A stretch of 64,000 nt of DNA from DAINPP01 sp963667315 (GTDB lineage: Bacteria > Thermotogota > Thermotogae > MWEM01). Position 1 is the stretch's first letter. Each line of letters begins with the position of its first letter. This document shows, in pieces, positions 8,201-15,034 of this stretch. The notes under the pieces are model-generated. The model was not told the DNA's origin. It worked only from the letters and a program-made list of their open reading frames with translations, and did no database searches. The stretch is from positions 62,001 to 126,000 of the forward strand of contig OY763325.1 of the NCBI GenBank assembly GCA_963667315.1, given 5' to 3'. A program made the translations under genes and the position numbers.

Positions 8201-8785
8201 TTAAATAAAGATAATACTGATGAGAAAAGGAACAACAAGAGAGAGAATAACCCCCTGACCAAAGGCGATCAATGTATTTTTTCTTGACGTGGATTTTGAA
8301 ATCAGACTTAAAAGCACATCCATTGATGTAGCACCTGCCATTGAAATCGATGCGCGTTGATTAAATCGGGACAAGATAGGTATGAAGATGATTGCAAGCA
8401 ATTCTCTGAAAACATTTGCCATAAAGGATATCGTGCCGAGAAGGGGGGAGTAGAGCTGACTTATCATGATCCCCGAAAGTGAATACCAACCGAAACCTGC
8501 GGCTGCACCAATCAGTTCTTTTGATGAATAGGGGAGGAAGAAAGAGAGTGAAAATGCAAAAAGGAAAGTACCGATTATTGTCAGAAGTGACTGGATAAGA
8601 ATCTGTTTGATGTTCATTCTTATTTTTACAAGAATTCCCTCTTCCCTTCCAATATCCATTCCGACGAGGAACACGAGAAGCATCAGGATGACTGTGATGA
8701 AATCGGAAGGGATTACAAATCCGGTAAGTCTTCCTGCGATGATACCAAAGGCCAGGGAACCTGTCATAATAATGATATCATTCAT
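8201..8785 (-). CDS. lysO: LysO-type amino-acid exporter, large (C-terminal) part
   Basis: A 194-residue, highly hydrophobic protein with about five to six membrane segments. It matches the C-terminal part of the LysO (DUF340) lysine exporter. Conserved features include LVFLVGMDIGREEG near 38-51, GAAAGFGWYSLSGIMIS near 90 and the late MAGATSMDVLL segment. The E. coli protein is one chain of about 300 residues; here the N-terminal part is a separate gene overlapping by eight bases. The two products should assemble together. A role in lysine or thialysine export is from family knowledge, not tested here. Confidence 0.8.
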   Translation of the reverse strand: MNDIIIMTGSLAFGIIAGRLTGFVIPSDFITVILMLLVFLVGMDIGREEGILVKIRMNIKQILIQSLLTIIGTFLFAFSLSFFLPYSSKELIGAAAGFGWYSLSGIMISQLYSPLLGTISFMANVFRELLAIIFIPILSRFNQRASISMAGATSMDVLLSLISKSTSRKNTLIAFGQGVILSLVVPFLISIIFI

Positions 8786-9071
8786 GTGTATCCGCTTCTT
8801 CCGTATCGCTTCTTTTTAACTTTGTATAGATGAAGGTCATCAGAAAACTTCCCGTTACCGCAAAAAGTGCAATTAAAAAAGCGTATAAACCGATACTTGC
8901 CAAGTTGTCGAAAATCTCATCAGCTGTCCCTATCTCTGTGCCCATTGAAAAAAGCAGGACGCATGTCAGAACCGGTAATATTTTATATTTTGTTATTGTT
9001 TTGAACCGCTTCCTTATCCCGAGGAACATGCCGGCTGAGAAGGCCAGTATAATCATCAAAAGTATCGTCAT
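8778..9071 (-). CDS. LysO-type exporter, small (N-terminal) part
   Basis: A 97-residue membrane protein with three hydrophobic helices separated by KRFKTITKYK and the MGTEIGTADEIFDNL loop, matching the N-terminal part of LysO. It lies directly before the large part and overlaps it by eight bases, a tight coupling expected of two halves of one transporter. Its GGAGAA ribosome site lies inside the last codons of the chemoreceptor upstream, with only three bases between the genes. The split looks stable: both parts have intact ends and their own starts, rather than a frameshift scar. Confidence 0.78.
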   Translation of the reverse strand: MTILLMIILAFSAGMFLGIRKRFKTITKYKILPVLTCVLLFSMGTEIGTADEIFDNLASIGLYAFLIALFAVTGSFLMTFIYTKLKRSDTEEADTHE

Positions 9072-9074
9072 GCG

Positions 9075-10541
9075 CTATTCTCCAAAGGTCTTTGTGAGGG
9101 AGTCTTTTAATTTTGAAATCTCGTTCATTTCGTGTGAAAGAGAGCTGATTTGATCCTTAAGTTCATCTGCGGATGCAAAAAGCTGTTCGGTTGCTGCGGC
9201 ATGTTCTTCTGAGATGCTTGCGATTCTGACAACCTTTTCCATTGTTGCGTTTATCTCCTTGGAAATCACTTTTATTCCATCGTATTCGGTTTCCAGATCT
9301 TTGTAGATGCCTGAGAAAACGGTATCGATTTTTGAAAAACGTTCATTGAAGGAGTTTGTGTGTTTTTTGCCCTGTTCAATCGACTGACTTGATTCTTCTG
9401 ATTTTTTTATAAAACTGTCCCCGCTTTCAACCATTTTTTCAATTCGTCGGTTTATCTCATGAACAATTTCGCCACTTTTATCAGCAAGACCGCGTATTTC
9501 ATCGGCAACGACTGCAAACCCCTTGCCTGCTTCGCCGGCCCTTGCCGCTTCTATCGCGGCATTCAATGCAAGTAGATTGGTTTGTTGTGAAATGTTTGAA
9601 ATGCCTTCCAGAGAAGCTTCTACTGTCTTTATATCATCGATTAGTTCTGTCAGGGCTTTTCTTTGTTCAGTATCGTTATTGCTGATTAAAGAGATGATTT
9701 TGGAAAGACTCTTAACATCTTCAGTGCTTTTTTCAACTTCTTTCATCATTTCTTTTGACACATCACTGATCTCTTTGGTTGTTGATTCGGTGTTGCTGGT
9801 CATAGGTTCAATGACCAGCATACTTTCCTGTATATCCCTTGCCAGATGGGCTTCCATTTCAGCTCCTTCAGAAATCTGAGAAGTTGTTTCCGCAATTTGT
9901 TCGCTGGTTGCTACCGAAATCTCGAAAGTTTCTGTTGATTTTTCAACCAGCATATTCAGCTTTTTTGTGGTTTCCTGAAGTTGCTGTATTCTTGCGTTTA
10001 ATTGTGAGAATAGTGCTTCCGCTTTTGTTTGGTTTTCTGTCGCTGTTTTTAATGCTTCATTTCCCCATTTTGTCAGGAGGTAAAGTACCAGGAACCCTGT
10101 TGCATCTATAATTCCGATGTTGATGATTAAATCTTTAACGGTTGAACCTTCTCCTAACAACCAAATAGGGTTGATGAAATAGACTGAAAATAAGGTAATG
10201 TTTATCATTATTCCTACGATAATTAGATTTTTTTGTTTGAAATAAAGTGCCGCGAGGATCATACACCCCATATAAATCAGAAACATATGTGGTGCTCCGT
10301 TCAAAGTAATTGACAAACCGAGTCCTGCGAAGAAAGGCGATAAAGGCATAATAATGCTTTTAAAGAAAAACGGTATTTTCATGAAATAAACGACCGTTGC
10401 AATTAATGAAGCGGATCCTGTAGAAATAAGTATTTTAAAAGTGAGCTCCAATTCACCGGTCAATGCCCTTTGAAGTGTCAGGATTAAAGACATAACCAGT
10501 AACAATATTAAATTGGTTTTTAAAACTCTTTTTTCGTTCAT
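9075..10541 (-). CDS. Methyl-accepting chemotaxis protein with multi-helix membrane sensor
   Basis: A chemoreceptor of about 488 residues. The N-terminal 160 residues contain roughly six hydrophobic segments with short loops and no periplasmic sensing domain, so sensing is probably within or near the membrane. A coiled coil follows, then the MCP signalling domain with the conserved hairpin tip NLLALNAAIEAARAGEAGKG and FAVVADEIRGLAD near 325-355. The frame opens at 10583, but the ATG at 10541 (or the GTG before it) follows a GGAAGG site. It is co-transcribed with the split LysO exporter three bases downstream, a striking pairing. Confidence 0.9.
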   Translation of the reverse strand: MNEKRVLKTNLILLLVMSLILTLQRALTGELELTFKILISTGSASLIATVVYFMKIPFFFKSIIMPLSPFFAGLGLSITLNGAPHMFLIYMGCMILAALYFKQKNLIIVGIMINITLFSVYFINPIWLLGEGSTVKDLIINIGIIDATGFLVLYLLTKWGNEALKTATENQTKAEALFSQLNARIQQLQETTKKLNMLVEKSTETFEISVATSEQIAETTSQISEGAEMEAHLARDIQESMLVIEPMTSNTESTTKEISDVSKEMMKEVEKSTEDVKSLSKIISLISNNDTEQRKALTELIDDIKTVEASLEGISNISQQTNLLALNAAIEAARAGEAGKGFAVVADEIRGLADKSGEIVHEINRRIEKMVESGDSFIKKSEESSQSIEQGKKHTNSFNERFSKIDTVFSGIYKDLETEYDGIKVISKEINATMEKVVRIASISEEHAAATEQLFASADELKDQISSLSHEMNEISKLKDSLTKTFGE

Positions 10542-10641
10542 CACATCACGTTCCTTCCCATAGTTTATTTCTATTTTACTCATTATACATGATTAAAGAT
10601 TGTATATTTGGTAAATTTTTAAAGAAGTATGTGATGAGATT

Positions 10642-10650
10642 TGGTATAAT
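10642..10650 (+). promoter_or_regulatory. Extended -10 promoter for yjbQ-like gene
   Basis: TG-G-TATAAT at 10642-10650, about 50 bases upstream of the gene; no clear -35. Confidence 0.55.
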
Positions 10651-10700
10651 ATACAGATGCTATTGTCTTTATCTCAACTTAATAAAAGCAGGTGAATGAA

Positions 10701-11117
10701 TTGAAATCCTATCGGAAAGAATTGTGGTTTAATACAAGTCAAAGAAGAGCGTTTATTAATATAACAAGAGATGTCGAAACTTGCCTTGATGAAAGCGGTA
10801 TCAGGGAGGGATTGTTGTTATGTAATGCCATGCATATTACAGCCAGTGTCTTTATCAATGATGATGAAGCGGGGTTACATTATGATTATGAACAATGGCT
10901 TGAGCGTTTAGCGCCGGAAAAACCGCACAGTCAATATCGCCATAACGGTTTTGAAGATAATGCCGATGCTCATATGAAACGTCAGGTGATGGGCAGGGAA
11001 GTTGTTGTTGCGATTACAAATGGGAAATTAGATTTTGGCCCGTGGGAACAAATATTTTATGGAGAATTTGATGGGAAAAGACGAAAAAGGATTCTTGTGA
11101 AGATTATTGGAGAATGA
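10701..11117 (+). CDS. YjbQ family protein (secondary thiamine-phosphate synthase-like)
   Basis: A 138-residue member of the YjbQ/UPF0047 family. The diagnostic stretches are all present: MKSYRKELWFNT at the start, LLCNAMHITASVFINDDE near 40-57, LERLAPEKPHSQYRHN near 68-83, DNADAHMKRQVMGREV near 87-102 and LDFGPWEQIFYGEFDG near 110-125. The conserved His, Asp and Glu residues form the presumed metal site. Weak thiamine-phosphate synthase activity is reported for the family; the true role is unclear. I chose TTG at 10701 over GTG at 10692 because GCAGGTG fits its spacing and homologues begin MKSYRKELWF. Confidence 0.9.
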   Translation: MKSYRKELWFNTSQRRAFINITRDVETCLDESGIREGLLLCNAMHITASVFINDDEAGLHYDYEQWLERLAPEKPHSQYRHNGFEDNADAHMKRQVMGREVVVAITNGKLDFGPWEQIFYGEFDGKRRKRILVKIIGE

Positions 11118-11181
11118 ACTGCCATGAAAACTAAAGAAATAAGGAGCATTATCAAGAGATTTAAAGATAAAAACGAATAGC

Positions 11182-11210
11182 TTGACATAGCGACGAAAAT
11201 GTGGTAATAT
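11182..11210 (+). promoter_or_regulatory. Consensus promoter of a small RNA
   Basis: TTGACA at 11182-11187, exactly 17 bases, then TAATAT at 11205-11210. The same -35, spacer length and -10 occur ahead of tRNA-Arg at 13266-13294. Predicted start is near 11217. Confidence 0.8.
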
Positions 11211-11216
11211 TCTACT

Positions 11217-11317
11217 TGAAGGTCAACGAATAGGCTCGATTTTGAGTTTGGTAATTTGTGTTCGACCATCCCCCGTAGCAAGGGCTGTCAGACGAATCTT
11301 GGCAGCCTCTTTTTTTT
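11217..11317 (+). ncRNA. Candidate small RNA of about 100 nt, unknown class
   Basis: A stand-alone transcription unit with no reading frame: consensus promoter, about 65 bases of structured sequence, and an intrinsic terminator. GGTCAAC (about 11221-11227) can pair with GTT-C-GACC, closing a first domain that contains a small CTC/GAG hairpin. A C-rich CCCC...GGGG element follows. The terminator pairs GGCTGTCA (11283-11290) with TGGCAGCC (11300-11307) and ends in T-C-T8. It lies between yjbQ and the convergent fliS operon, so it is not a leader of either. I do not see the SRP RNA GGAA-loop core, the length of 6S RNA, or a riboswitch core I know. Confidence 0.65.
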
Positions 11318-11351
11318 CAATTTTAAAGGGTTGAATTGAATTTATTACAAT

Positions 11352-11388
11352 AAAAAAAGATTCCCGAGTTTTTCGGGAATCTTTTTTT
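11352..11388. terminator. Bidirectional terminator downstream of fliS
   Basis: A 16-bp perfect stem (11352-11367 and 11373-11388): seven A's, GATTCCCGA, a short T-rich loop and the complement ending in seven T's. It can end the minus-strand fliS operon and back up the small RNA terminator on the plus strand. Confidence 0.9.
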
Positions 11389-11404
11389 GAGGTTGTTTAT
11401 ACCC

Positions 11405-11914
11405 TTACAAAGCCACATCGAATCGTTTTCTTTTTGGATCCGGTAATTTTTCTGCGAGGCTTCCTTCTTTTTTCATGGCTTCAATCCATGTGTCTCTCAA
11501 GTCTTTGATGTATTCTGATACTTCATCTATAATCTTTAGATCTTTTTTCATATTTGCATCCAATAATCTTTTGTACATATAATTGTAAAGGCTTCGCAGG
11601 TTGGTTGAAATTTCACCGCCTTTTTCCATATCAAGTGAGATATTCAGTTCCATAATAATGTCCTGTACCCGTACCAGTTTATCGTTGGCAAGTGCCATAT
11701 CGTTTATTTCGATGGCATTTTTTGCCTGAGCAAGAAAATTAATAGCACCTGTATACAACATCTCAACCAATTTGGCAGGCGTTGCTGTTTCGATAGCTTT
11801 TTCGATGTAATCATTTTTCTTGATTACGGTCGTTTGTTCTGTCCCTTTTTCATTTTGAGTAACACTTTTTTTTATTCCAGGCCTGAGATGCCCGTATGTA
11901 GAAGCCTGATTCAT
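11405..11914 (-). CDS. fliS: FliS flagellin export chaperone
   Basis: A 169-residue helical protein with the FliS core from about 33 to 150: YIEKAIETATPAKLVEMLY, GAINFLAQAKNAIEI, DKLVRVQDIIMEL and LRSLYNYMYKRLLDAN. FliS binds the C-terminal helices of flagellin in the cytoplasm and keeps them unfolded until export. The protein is longer than usual (about 125-130) because of a 30-residue polar N-terminal extension and a basic C-terminal tail (DPKRKRFDVAL). The ATG follows GGGGTGA. It is last in a three-gene minus-strand operon with an unknown flagellar-type protein and a Nudix hydrolase. Confidence 0.92.
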   Translation of the reverse strand: MNQASTYGHLRPGIKKSVTQNEKGTEQTTVIKKNDYIEKAIETATPAKLVEMLYTGAINFLAQAKNAIEINDMALANDKLVRVQDIIMELNISLDMEKGGEISTNLRSLYNYMYKRLLDANMKKDLKIIDEVSEYIKDLRDTWIEAMKKEGSLAEKLPDPKRKRFDVAL

Positions 11915-11932
11915 CTAATCACCCCAAATTAT

Positions 11933-12532
11933 CTAAGCTTTTCTCTGTTCAAGTACTTCTTTTGATTTATCAAATAAAATCTTATAATACTTCATCGCCT
12001 CGGGTAAATCATATTCAAGAAGCTGAGAAAGTTCATTCCAGTTTTTATCTCTGATTGAGGTGTTCATCTCTTCGAGAATCCCGTGAAGCTCATCTTTTTT
12101 GCTGTTAAGCTCGGGATAATCTGATTCGTTCATTCCGGTTAGGGCAAAAAGATTCACTTTCATCGTTTCAAGTGCTTTAAGTCCCTCCTGAATGTTCTTC
12201 AATCCTTGAACACTCTCTGTATTGCCGCTTTTTATCTCTCTTGCAAAAACCGGTAATGCGCTTTCAAATTGAACGATGTAACTTTCCAGATTCAATAACA
12301 GCTTCAATGTGAATGGAACCAGTTCTTCAAAATCAAGAATAATCTTTTCTTCACCGTCAAAAGTTGCGTTGTATATTTCCTCCACCATCGATACAGGGAC
12401 TTCGTTATCGTTGATTACGACCCTGGAGAGTATCTGATTGTTTAATCTGTTATCTTCGTAGAACTCTCTGAAACTACTGTACTTGTCTTTCTCGAATGTT
12501 ATCTCATTACCGTTAATCAAAGCCTTAATCAC
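11933..12532 (-). CDS. Unknown helical protein in the fliS operon, possible flagellar chaperone
   Basis: A 199-residue soluble protein I do not recognise by family. Residues 1-65 look like a small alpha/beta domain (MIKALINGNEITFEKDKY; VVINDNEVPVSMVEEIY). Residues 70-199 are almost entirely helical and acidic, with long amphipathic stretches (FTLKLLLNLESYIVQFESAL; EGLKALETMKVNLFALTG). It lies 18 bases upstream of fliS. The fliS-adjacent position and helical C-terminus suggest a FliT-like or other export chaperone; this is inference from context only. Confidence 0.6.
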   Translation of the reverse strand: MIKALINGNEITFEKDKYSSFREFYEDNRLNNQILSRVVINDNEVPVSMVEEIYNATFDGEEKIILDFEELVPFTLKLLLNLESYIVQFESALPVFAREIKSGNTESVQGLKNIQEGLKALETMKVNLFALTGMNESDYPELNSKKDELHGILEEMNTSIRDKNWNELSQLLEYDLPEAMKYYKILFDKSKEVLEQRKA

Positions 12533-12551
12533 TACGAATCACTCCTTATGT

Positions 12552-13106
12552 CTACTTATCGGAAAGAATTTTTGTTACTTTAGGAGAAGCCAGCAGTATT
12601 GAACAGATGGTTTTGGAATCTGTAATCTGTCCCTTTTCCGCTTGATCTAATAGTTTTTCCCAGTTTATTTTTATGATATTGAGAAATTCGTCATCATCTG
12701 GAGAAGCCTCTTCCTGCTTTAATGAAGTGGCAAGGAACAGATGGATCTTTTCGTTTGAGAATCCGGCTGTTGTATATATGAAGCCTAATTCGTCGAGTTT
12801 TTCTGAAACAAAACCTGTTTCTTCCTTTAATTCTCTGATTGCACAATCGCGAGGATTTTCTCCTTTATCGAGCTTCCCGGCAGGGATTTCGAGAAGAATT
12901 TTTTCTATCGGTTTTCTGAATTGTTCAACGAGATAACAATCTCCGTTTTCATCGACAGGTAACACGGCTACCGCCCCGTTATGTTCGACGACTTCTCTTG
13001 TCGATATAGCACCGTTCTCAAGTTTCACTTTGTCTACACGTACATTTATAATCTTTCCTCGGAATTTATAATCTCTGCTTAACTCTTTTTCAGTCAGTTT
13101 GTTCAT
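12552..13106 (-). CDS. Nudix hydrolase, ADP-ribose pyrophosphatase type
   Basis: A 184-residue Nudix protein. The box GKLDKGENPRDCAIRELKEE, continuing ETGF, fits the G-x5-E-x7-REUxEExGU consensus exactly (about 98-120) and follows LLEIPAGKLD, where the upstream Pro/Ala-Gly is typical of ADP-ribose hydrolases. The N-terminal strand VVEHNGAVAVLPV also fits that subgroup. It should hydrolyse ADP-ribose or a related nucleoside diphosphate sugar with divalent metal in the cytoplasm. It is first in the operon that ends with fliS; I see no functional link to flagella, and similar pairings may only reflect position. Confidence 0.9.
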   Translation of the reverse strand: MNKLTEKELSRDYKFRGKIINVRVDKVKLENGAISTREVVEHNGAVAVLPVDENGDCYLVEQFRKPIEKILLEIPAGKLDKGENPRDCAIRELKEETGFVSEKLDELGFIYTTAGFSNEKIHLFLATSLKQEEASPDDDEFLNIIKINWEKLLDQAEKGQITDSKTICSILLASPKVTKILSDK

Positions 13107-13265
13107 TTGATCTACCTGCCTTTTATGTTCTTAAGAAGATAATAGCATGAAAAATGGAAATATGGGCGAACTAAAAATTTTTCCCGTGAAAAAAAGAATG
13201 TATACAAAATGTTTATTGTATTTCCTTTACAATGTAATATAAAAATTTTTTTTTCGATTTTTGAC

Positions 13266-13294
13266 TTGACAAGACGAAATAAATATGATAATAT
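13266..13294 (+). promoter_or_regulatory. Promoter of the tRNA-Arg/tRNA-Asp cluster
   Basis: TTGACA at 13266-13271, 17-base spacer, TAATAT at 13289-13294. Predicted start near 13301, about 15 bases before tRNA-Arg. The upstream 100 bases are very A/T rich with A- and T-tracts, which could act as an UP element. Confidence 0.85.
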
Positions 13295-13315
13295 TCTTTC
13301 GCATTCGTGATGGAT

Positions 13316-13390
13316 GCCCCCTTAGTTTAATGGATAAAACAGCGGATTCCTAATCCGCCGATATAGGTTCGATTCCTATAGGGGGTACCA
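13316..13390 (+). tRNA. tRNA-Arg (anticodon CCT)
   Basis: A 75-nt cloverleaf. The acceptor GCCCCCT pairs with AGGGGGT with one G-U pair at the end, the discriminator is A, and CCA is encoded. The anticodon stem GCGGA/TCCGC closes loop TTCCTAA, giving CCT (reads AGG). The T arm has the TTCGATT loop. First gene of a four-tRNA run. Confidence 0.95.
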
Positions 13391-13429
13391 GCAAAGGTCA
13401 TAAACATTGATATATATTTATTTATGTGT

Positions 13430-13507
13430 GGGGACGTGGTGCAGTTGGTTTAGCATGCCGGACTGTCACTCCGGTGGCCGCGAGTTCGAGTCTCGTCGTC
13501 CCCGCCA
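13430..13507 (+). tRNA. tRNA-Asp (GTC), copy 1
   Basis: A 78-nt cloverleaf with acceptor GGGGACG/CGTCCCC, discriminator G and encoded CCA. The anticodon stem CCGGA/TCCGG closes loop CTGTCAC, giving GTC. Identical over the gene to the two following copies. Confidence 0.95.
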
Positions 13508-13536
13508 TATCTATAAATTGTTTTGTTAACATGCGT

Positions 13537-13614
13537 GGGGACGTGGTGCAGTTGGTTTAGCATGCCGGACTGTCACTCCGGTGGCCGCGAGTTCGAGTCT
13601 CGTCGTCCCCGCCA
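13537..13614 (+). tRNA. tRNA-Asp (GTC), copy 2
   Basis: Identical in sequence to copy 1; separated from it by 29 bases. The spacer TTTTGTTAACATG-CGT recurs before copy 3, showing that the duplicated unit includes flanking sequence. Confidence 0.95.
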
Positions 13615-13642
13615 TTTATAAATCGCTTTTGTTAACATGTGT

Positions 13643-13720
13643 GGGGACGTGGTGCAGTTGGTTTAGCATGCCGGACTGTCACTCCGGTGGCCGCGAGTTC
13701 GAGTCTCGTCGTCCCCGCCA
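13643..13720 (+). tRNA. tRNA-Asp (GTC), copy 3
   Basis: Identical in sequence to copies 1 and 2; separated from copy 2 by 28 bases. Confidence 0.95.
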
Positions 13721-13777
13721 TTTTAACTTTCTCAGGAGTTTTCAGACTCCCTCCCTCTCTAACTTCAAGGAGTTAAT

Positions 13778-14215
13778 ATGTGGACTGTTCTTATAGTCAC
13801 TATCATTTGGTTAAGTTTGACTTACAAGTATGGTATTCAATCTTTATATTTTTTAATCATAATAGATGTGTTTATGCTGTTTCTTTCGAGGAAATTCTCA
13901 GGGAACGGAAAATCTTCACTCAGAATAAGGTATCTTACAGGTTTCATCGTTAGTTTTTTTCAATCTTTTTATCAGTCTGTCAGAATATTGTTTTTCCTTC
14001 TTTCAGGAAAATTGTCCAGAGGGGTATACGAGATCAAGATTGGCAAACTCAGTAGGATTGATCTTTTTTTTCTTTCGATGGGGATCACGATAGTACCAAA
14101 TACCATTTATATTGATAAATTTGGAGATGTATTGCTTGTTCATAAGATAGATAAAACCGAGAAAGCTGCTCATAAACCCGAACCTGTGCTTTTTACCGAT
14201 AAAAAGGGAAAATAA
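13778..14215 (+). CDS. MnhE-like Na+/H+ antiporter subunit E, orphan
   Basis: A 145-residue membrane protein. Two hydrophobic segments lie at about 2-33 and a third near 48-70. The cytoplasmic C-terminal half has the MnhE/MrpE layout: FLSMGITIVPNTIYIDKFGD followed by VLLVHKID. The family usually reads N-S-I-T-L-T-P-G-T-x4-D at that point, so the match is good but not exact. MnhE normally works within a six- or seven-subunit antiporter; none of the other subunits is nearby. The start has an AAGGAG site. It lies directly after the tRNA-Asp cluster, with no clear terminator between. Confidence 0.65.
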   Translation: MWTVLIVTIIWLSLTYKYGIQSLYFLIIIDVFMLFLSRKFSGNGKSSLRIRYLTGFIVSFFQSFYQSVRILFFLLSGKLSRGVYEIKIGKLSRIDLFFLSMGITIVPNTIYIDKFGDVLLVHKIDKTEKAAHKPEPVLFTDKKGK

Positions 14216-14371
14216 ATTATTAATCAACTTATATAATATACGTTTTTAATGTTATAATGATTATGAATTTGTTCAGTTGTATTGTAAATCATATTTGACC
14301 TAAAGTTTATAAAGATTGGGAAGATGATCCCATTAACTCTTTTTGCCGGGAACAATTGGGGAGGTGTTTTG

Positions 14372-15034
14372 ATGAAATTCTTTCTTGATACTGCGAATAT
14401 TGAGATGATCAGTGCTGTAAAGGATTATGGTTTGTTGGATGGTGTAACGACAAATCCAAGTCTTGTTGCAAAAGAAGGTGTTCAGGATTTTTTTGGGCAT
14501 GTTCGCAAGATTTGTGATATCGTTCATGGCCCCGTAAGTGCTGAAGTTATTTCGGAAGATTATAACGGAATCCTTTCTGAAGCACGAGAATTAGCAGCTA
14601 TTAGCGAATATGTGGTTGTGAAGATACCAATGACAAAAGAAGGGATAAAAGCTGTATCGACTCTTGAGAAAGAGGGGATTCAAACAAATGTGACACTTGT
14701 TTTTTCTCCCTCTCAGGCGTTGTTGGCAGCGAAGGCCGGGGCAAGTTACATCAGTCCTTTCCTGGGCAGAATTGATGATATCTCCTGGGATTCTATGGAG
14801 ATGTTGGAGAAGACGATTGAAATCATCAATATGTATGGTTTTAAATCGGAAATCATTGCTGCAAGTATCAGAAGTCCGAAACATGTTGTAGAAGCGGCTT
14901 GTTTGGGCTGTGATATTGCGACCGTACCGTTTAAAATACTGGAACAGATGTTTTTACACCCATTAACCGATAGAGGTATAGAAAAATTTTTAAAAGACTG
15001 GCATTCATTAAAGAATGATCCGGGAAAGGAATGA
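14372..15034 (+). CDS. tal: Transaldolase (short, FSA-like type)
   Basis: A 220-residue short transaldolase of the TalC/FSA-like subfamily. It moves a three-carbon dihydroxyacetone unit in the pentose phosphate pathway. The family marks are MKFFLDTANIEMI, DGVTTNPSLVAKEG near 25-38, the Schiff-base lysine in VVKIPMTKEG near 85, TLVFSPSQALLAAKAGASY near 108-126, and FLGRIDD. The ATG at 14372 follows GGGGAGGTG; the longer frame from 14324 has no such site. The stop overlaps the rho start (ATGA), so the two genes are coupled, although they have unrelated jobs. Confidence 0.95.
   Translation: MKFFLDTANIEMISAVKDYGLLDGVTTNPSLVAKEGVQDFFGHVRKICDIVHGPVSAEVISEDYNGILSEARELAAISEYVVVKIPMTKEGIKAVSTLEKEGIQTNVTLVFSPSQALLAAKAGASYISPFLGRIDDISWDSMEMLEKTIEIINMYGFKSEIIAASIRSPKHVVEAACLGCDIATVPFKILEQMFLHPLTDRGIEKFLKDWHSLKNDPGKE

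Larger units (their letters stand above)
13430..13720 (+). repeat. Tandem 106-107 bp repeat carrying tRNA-Asp
   Basis: Three units begin at 13430, 13537 and 13643. The gene parts are identical and the spacers share GTTAACATG-x-GTG. This is the pattern of recent tandem duplication or of copies kept uniform by gene conversion. Confidence 0.9.

Noticed and set aside
8201..9071. Frameshifted single lysO gene
   Set aside because: Both parts have proper starts and stops with an eight-base overlap, and the break lies between domains; a stable two-gene split explains it better than a frameshift.
9523..10111. Plus-strand frames of 118 and 90 residues in the chemoreceptor gene
   Set aside because: Both are shadows of the repetitive heptad coding on the minus strand.
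11124..11180. 18-codon frame (MKTKEIRSIIKRFKDKNE) just after yjbQ
   Set aside because: It has no convincing ribosome site and stops right at the small-RNA promoter; too short to support without expression data.
11217..11317. Identification of the small RNA as SRP RNA
   Set aside because: The conserved GGAA loop with the AGCAGCC-type asymmetric bulge is missing on both strands, although an SRP RNA gene would be expected somewhere in the genome.
13581..13796. 71-residue plus-strand frame over the third tRNA-Asp
   Set aside because: It reads through a tRNA gene and ends inside the MnhE-like gene; no ribosome site.
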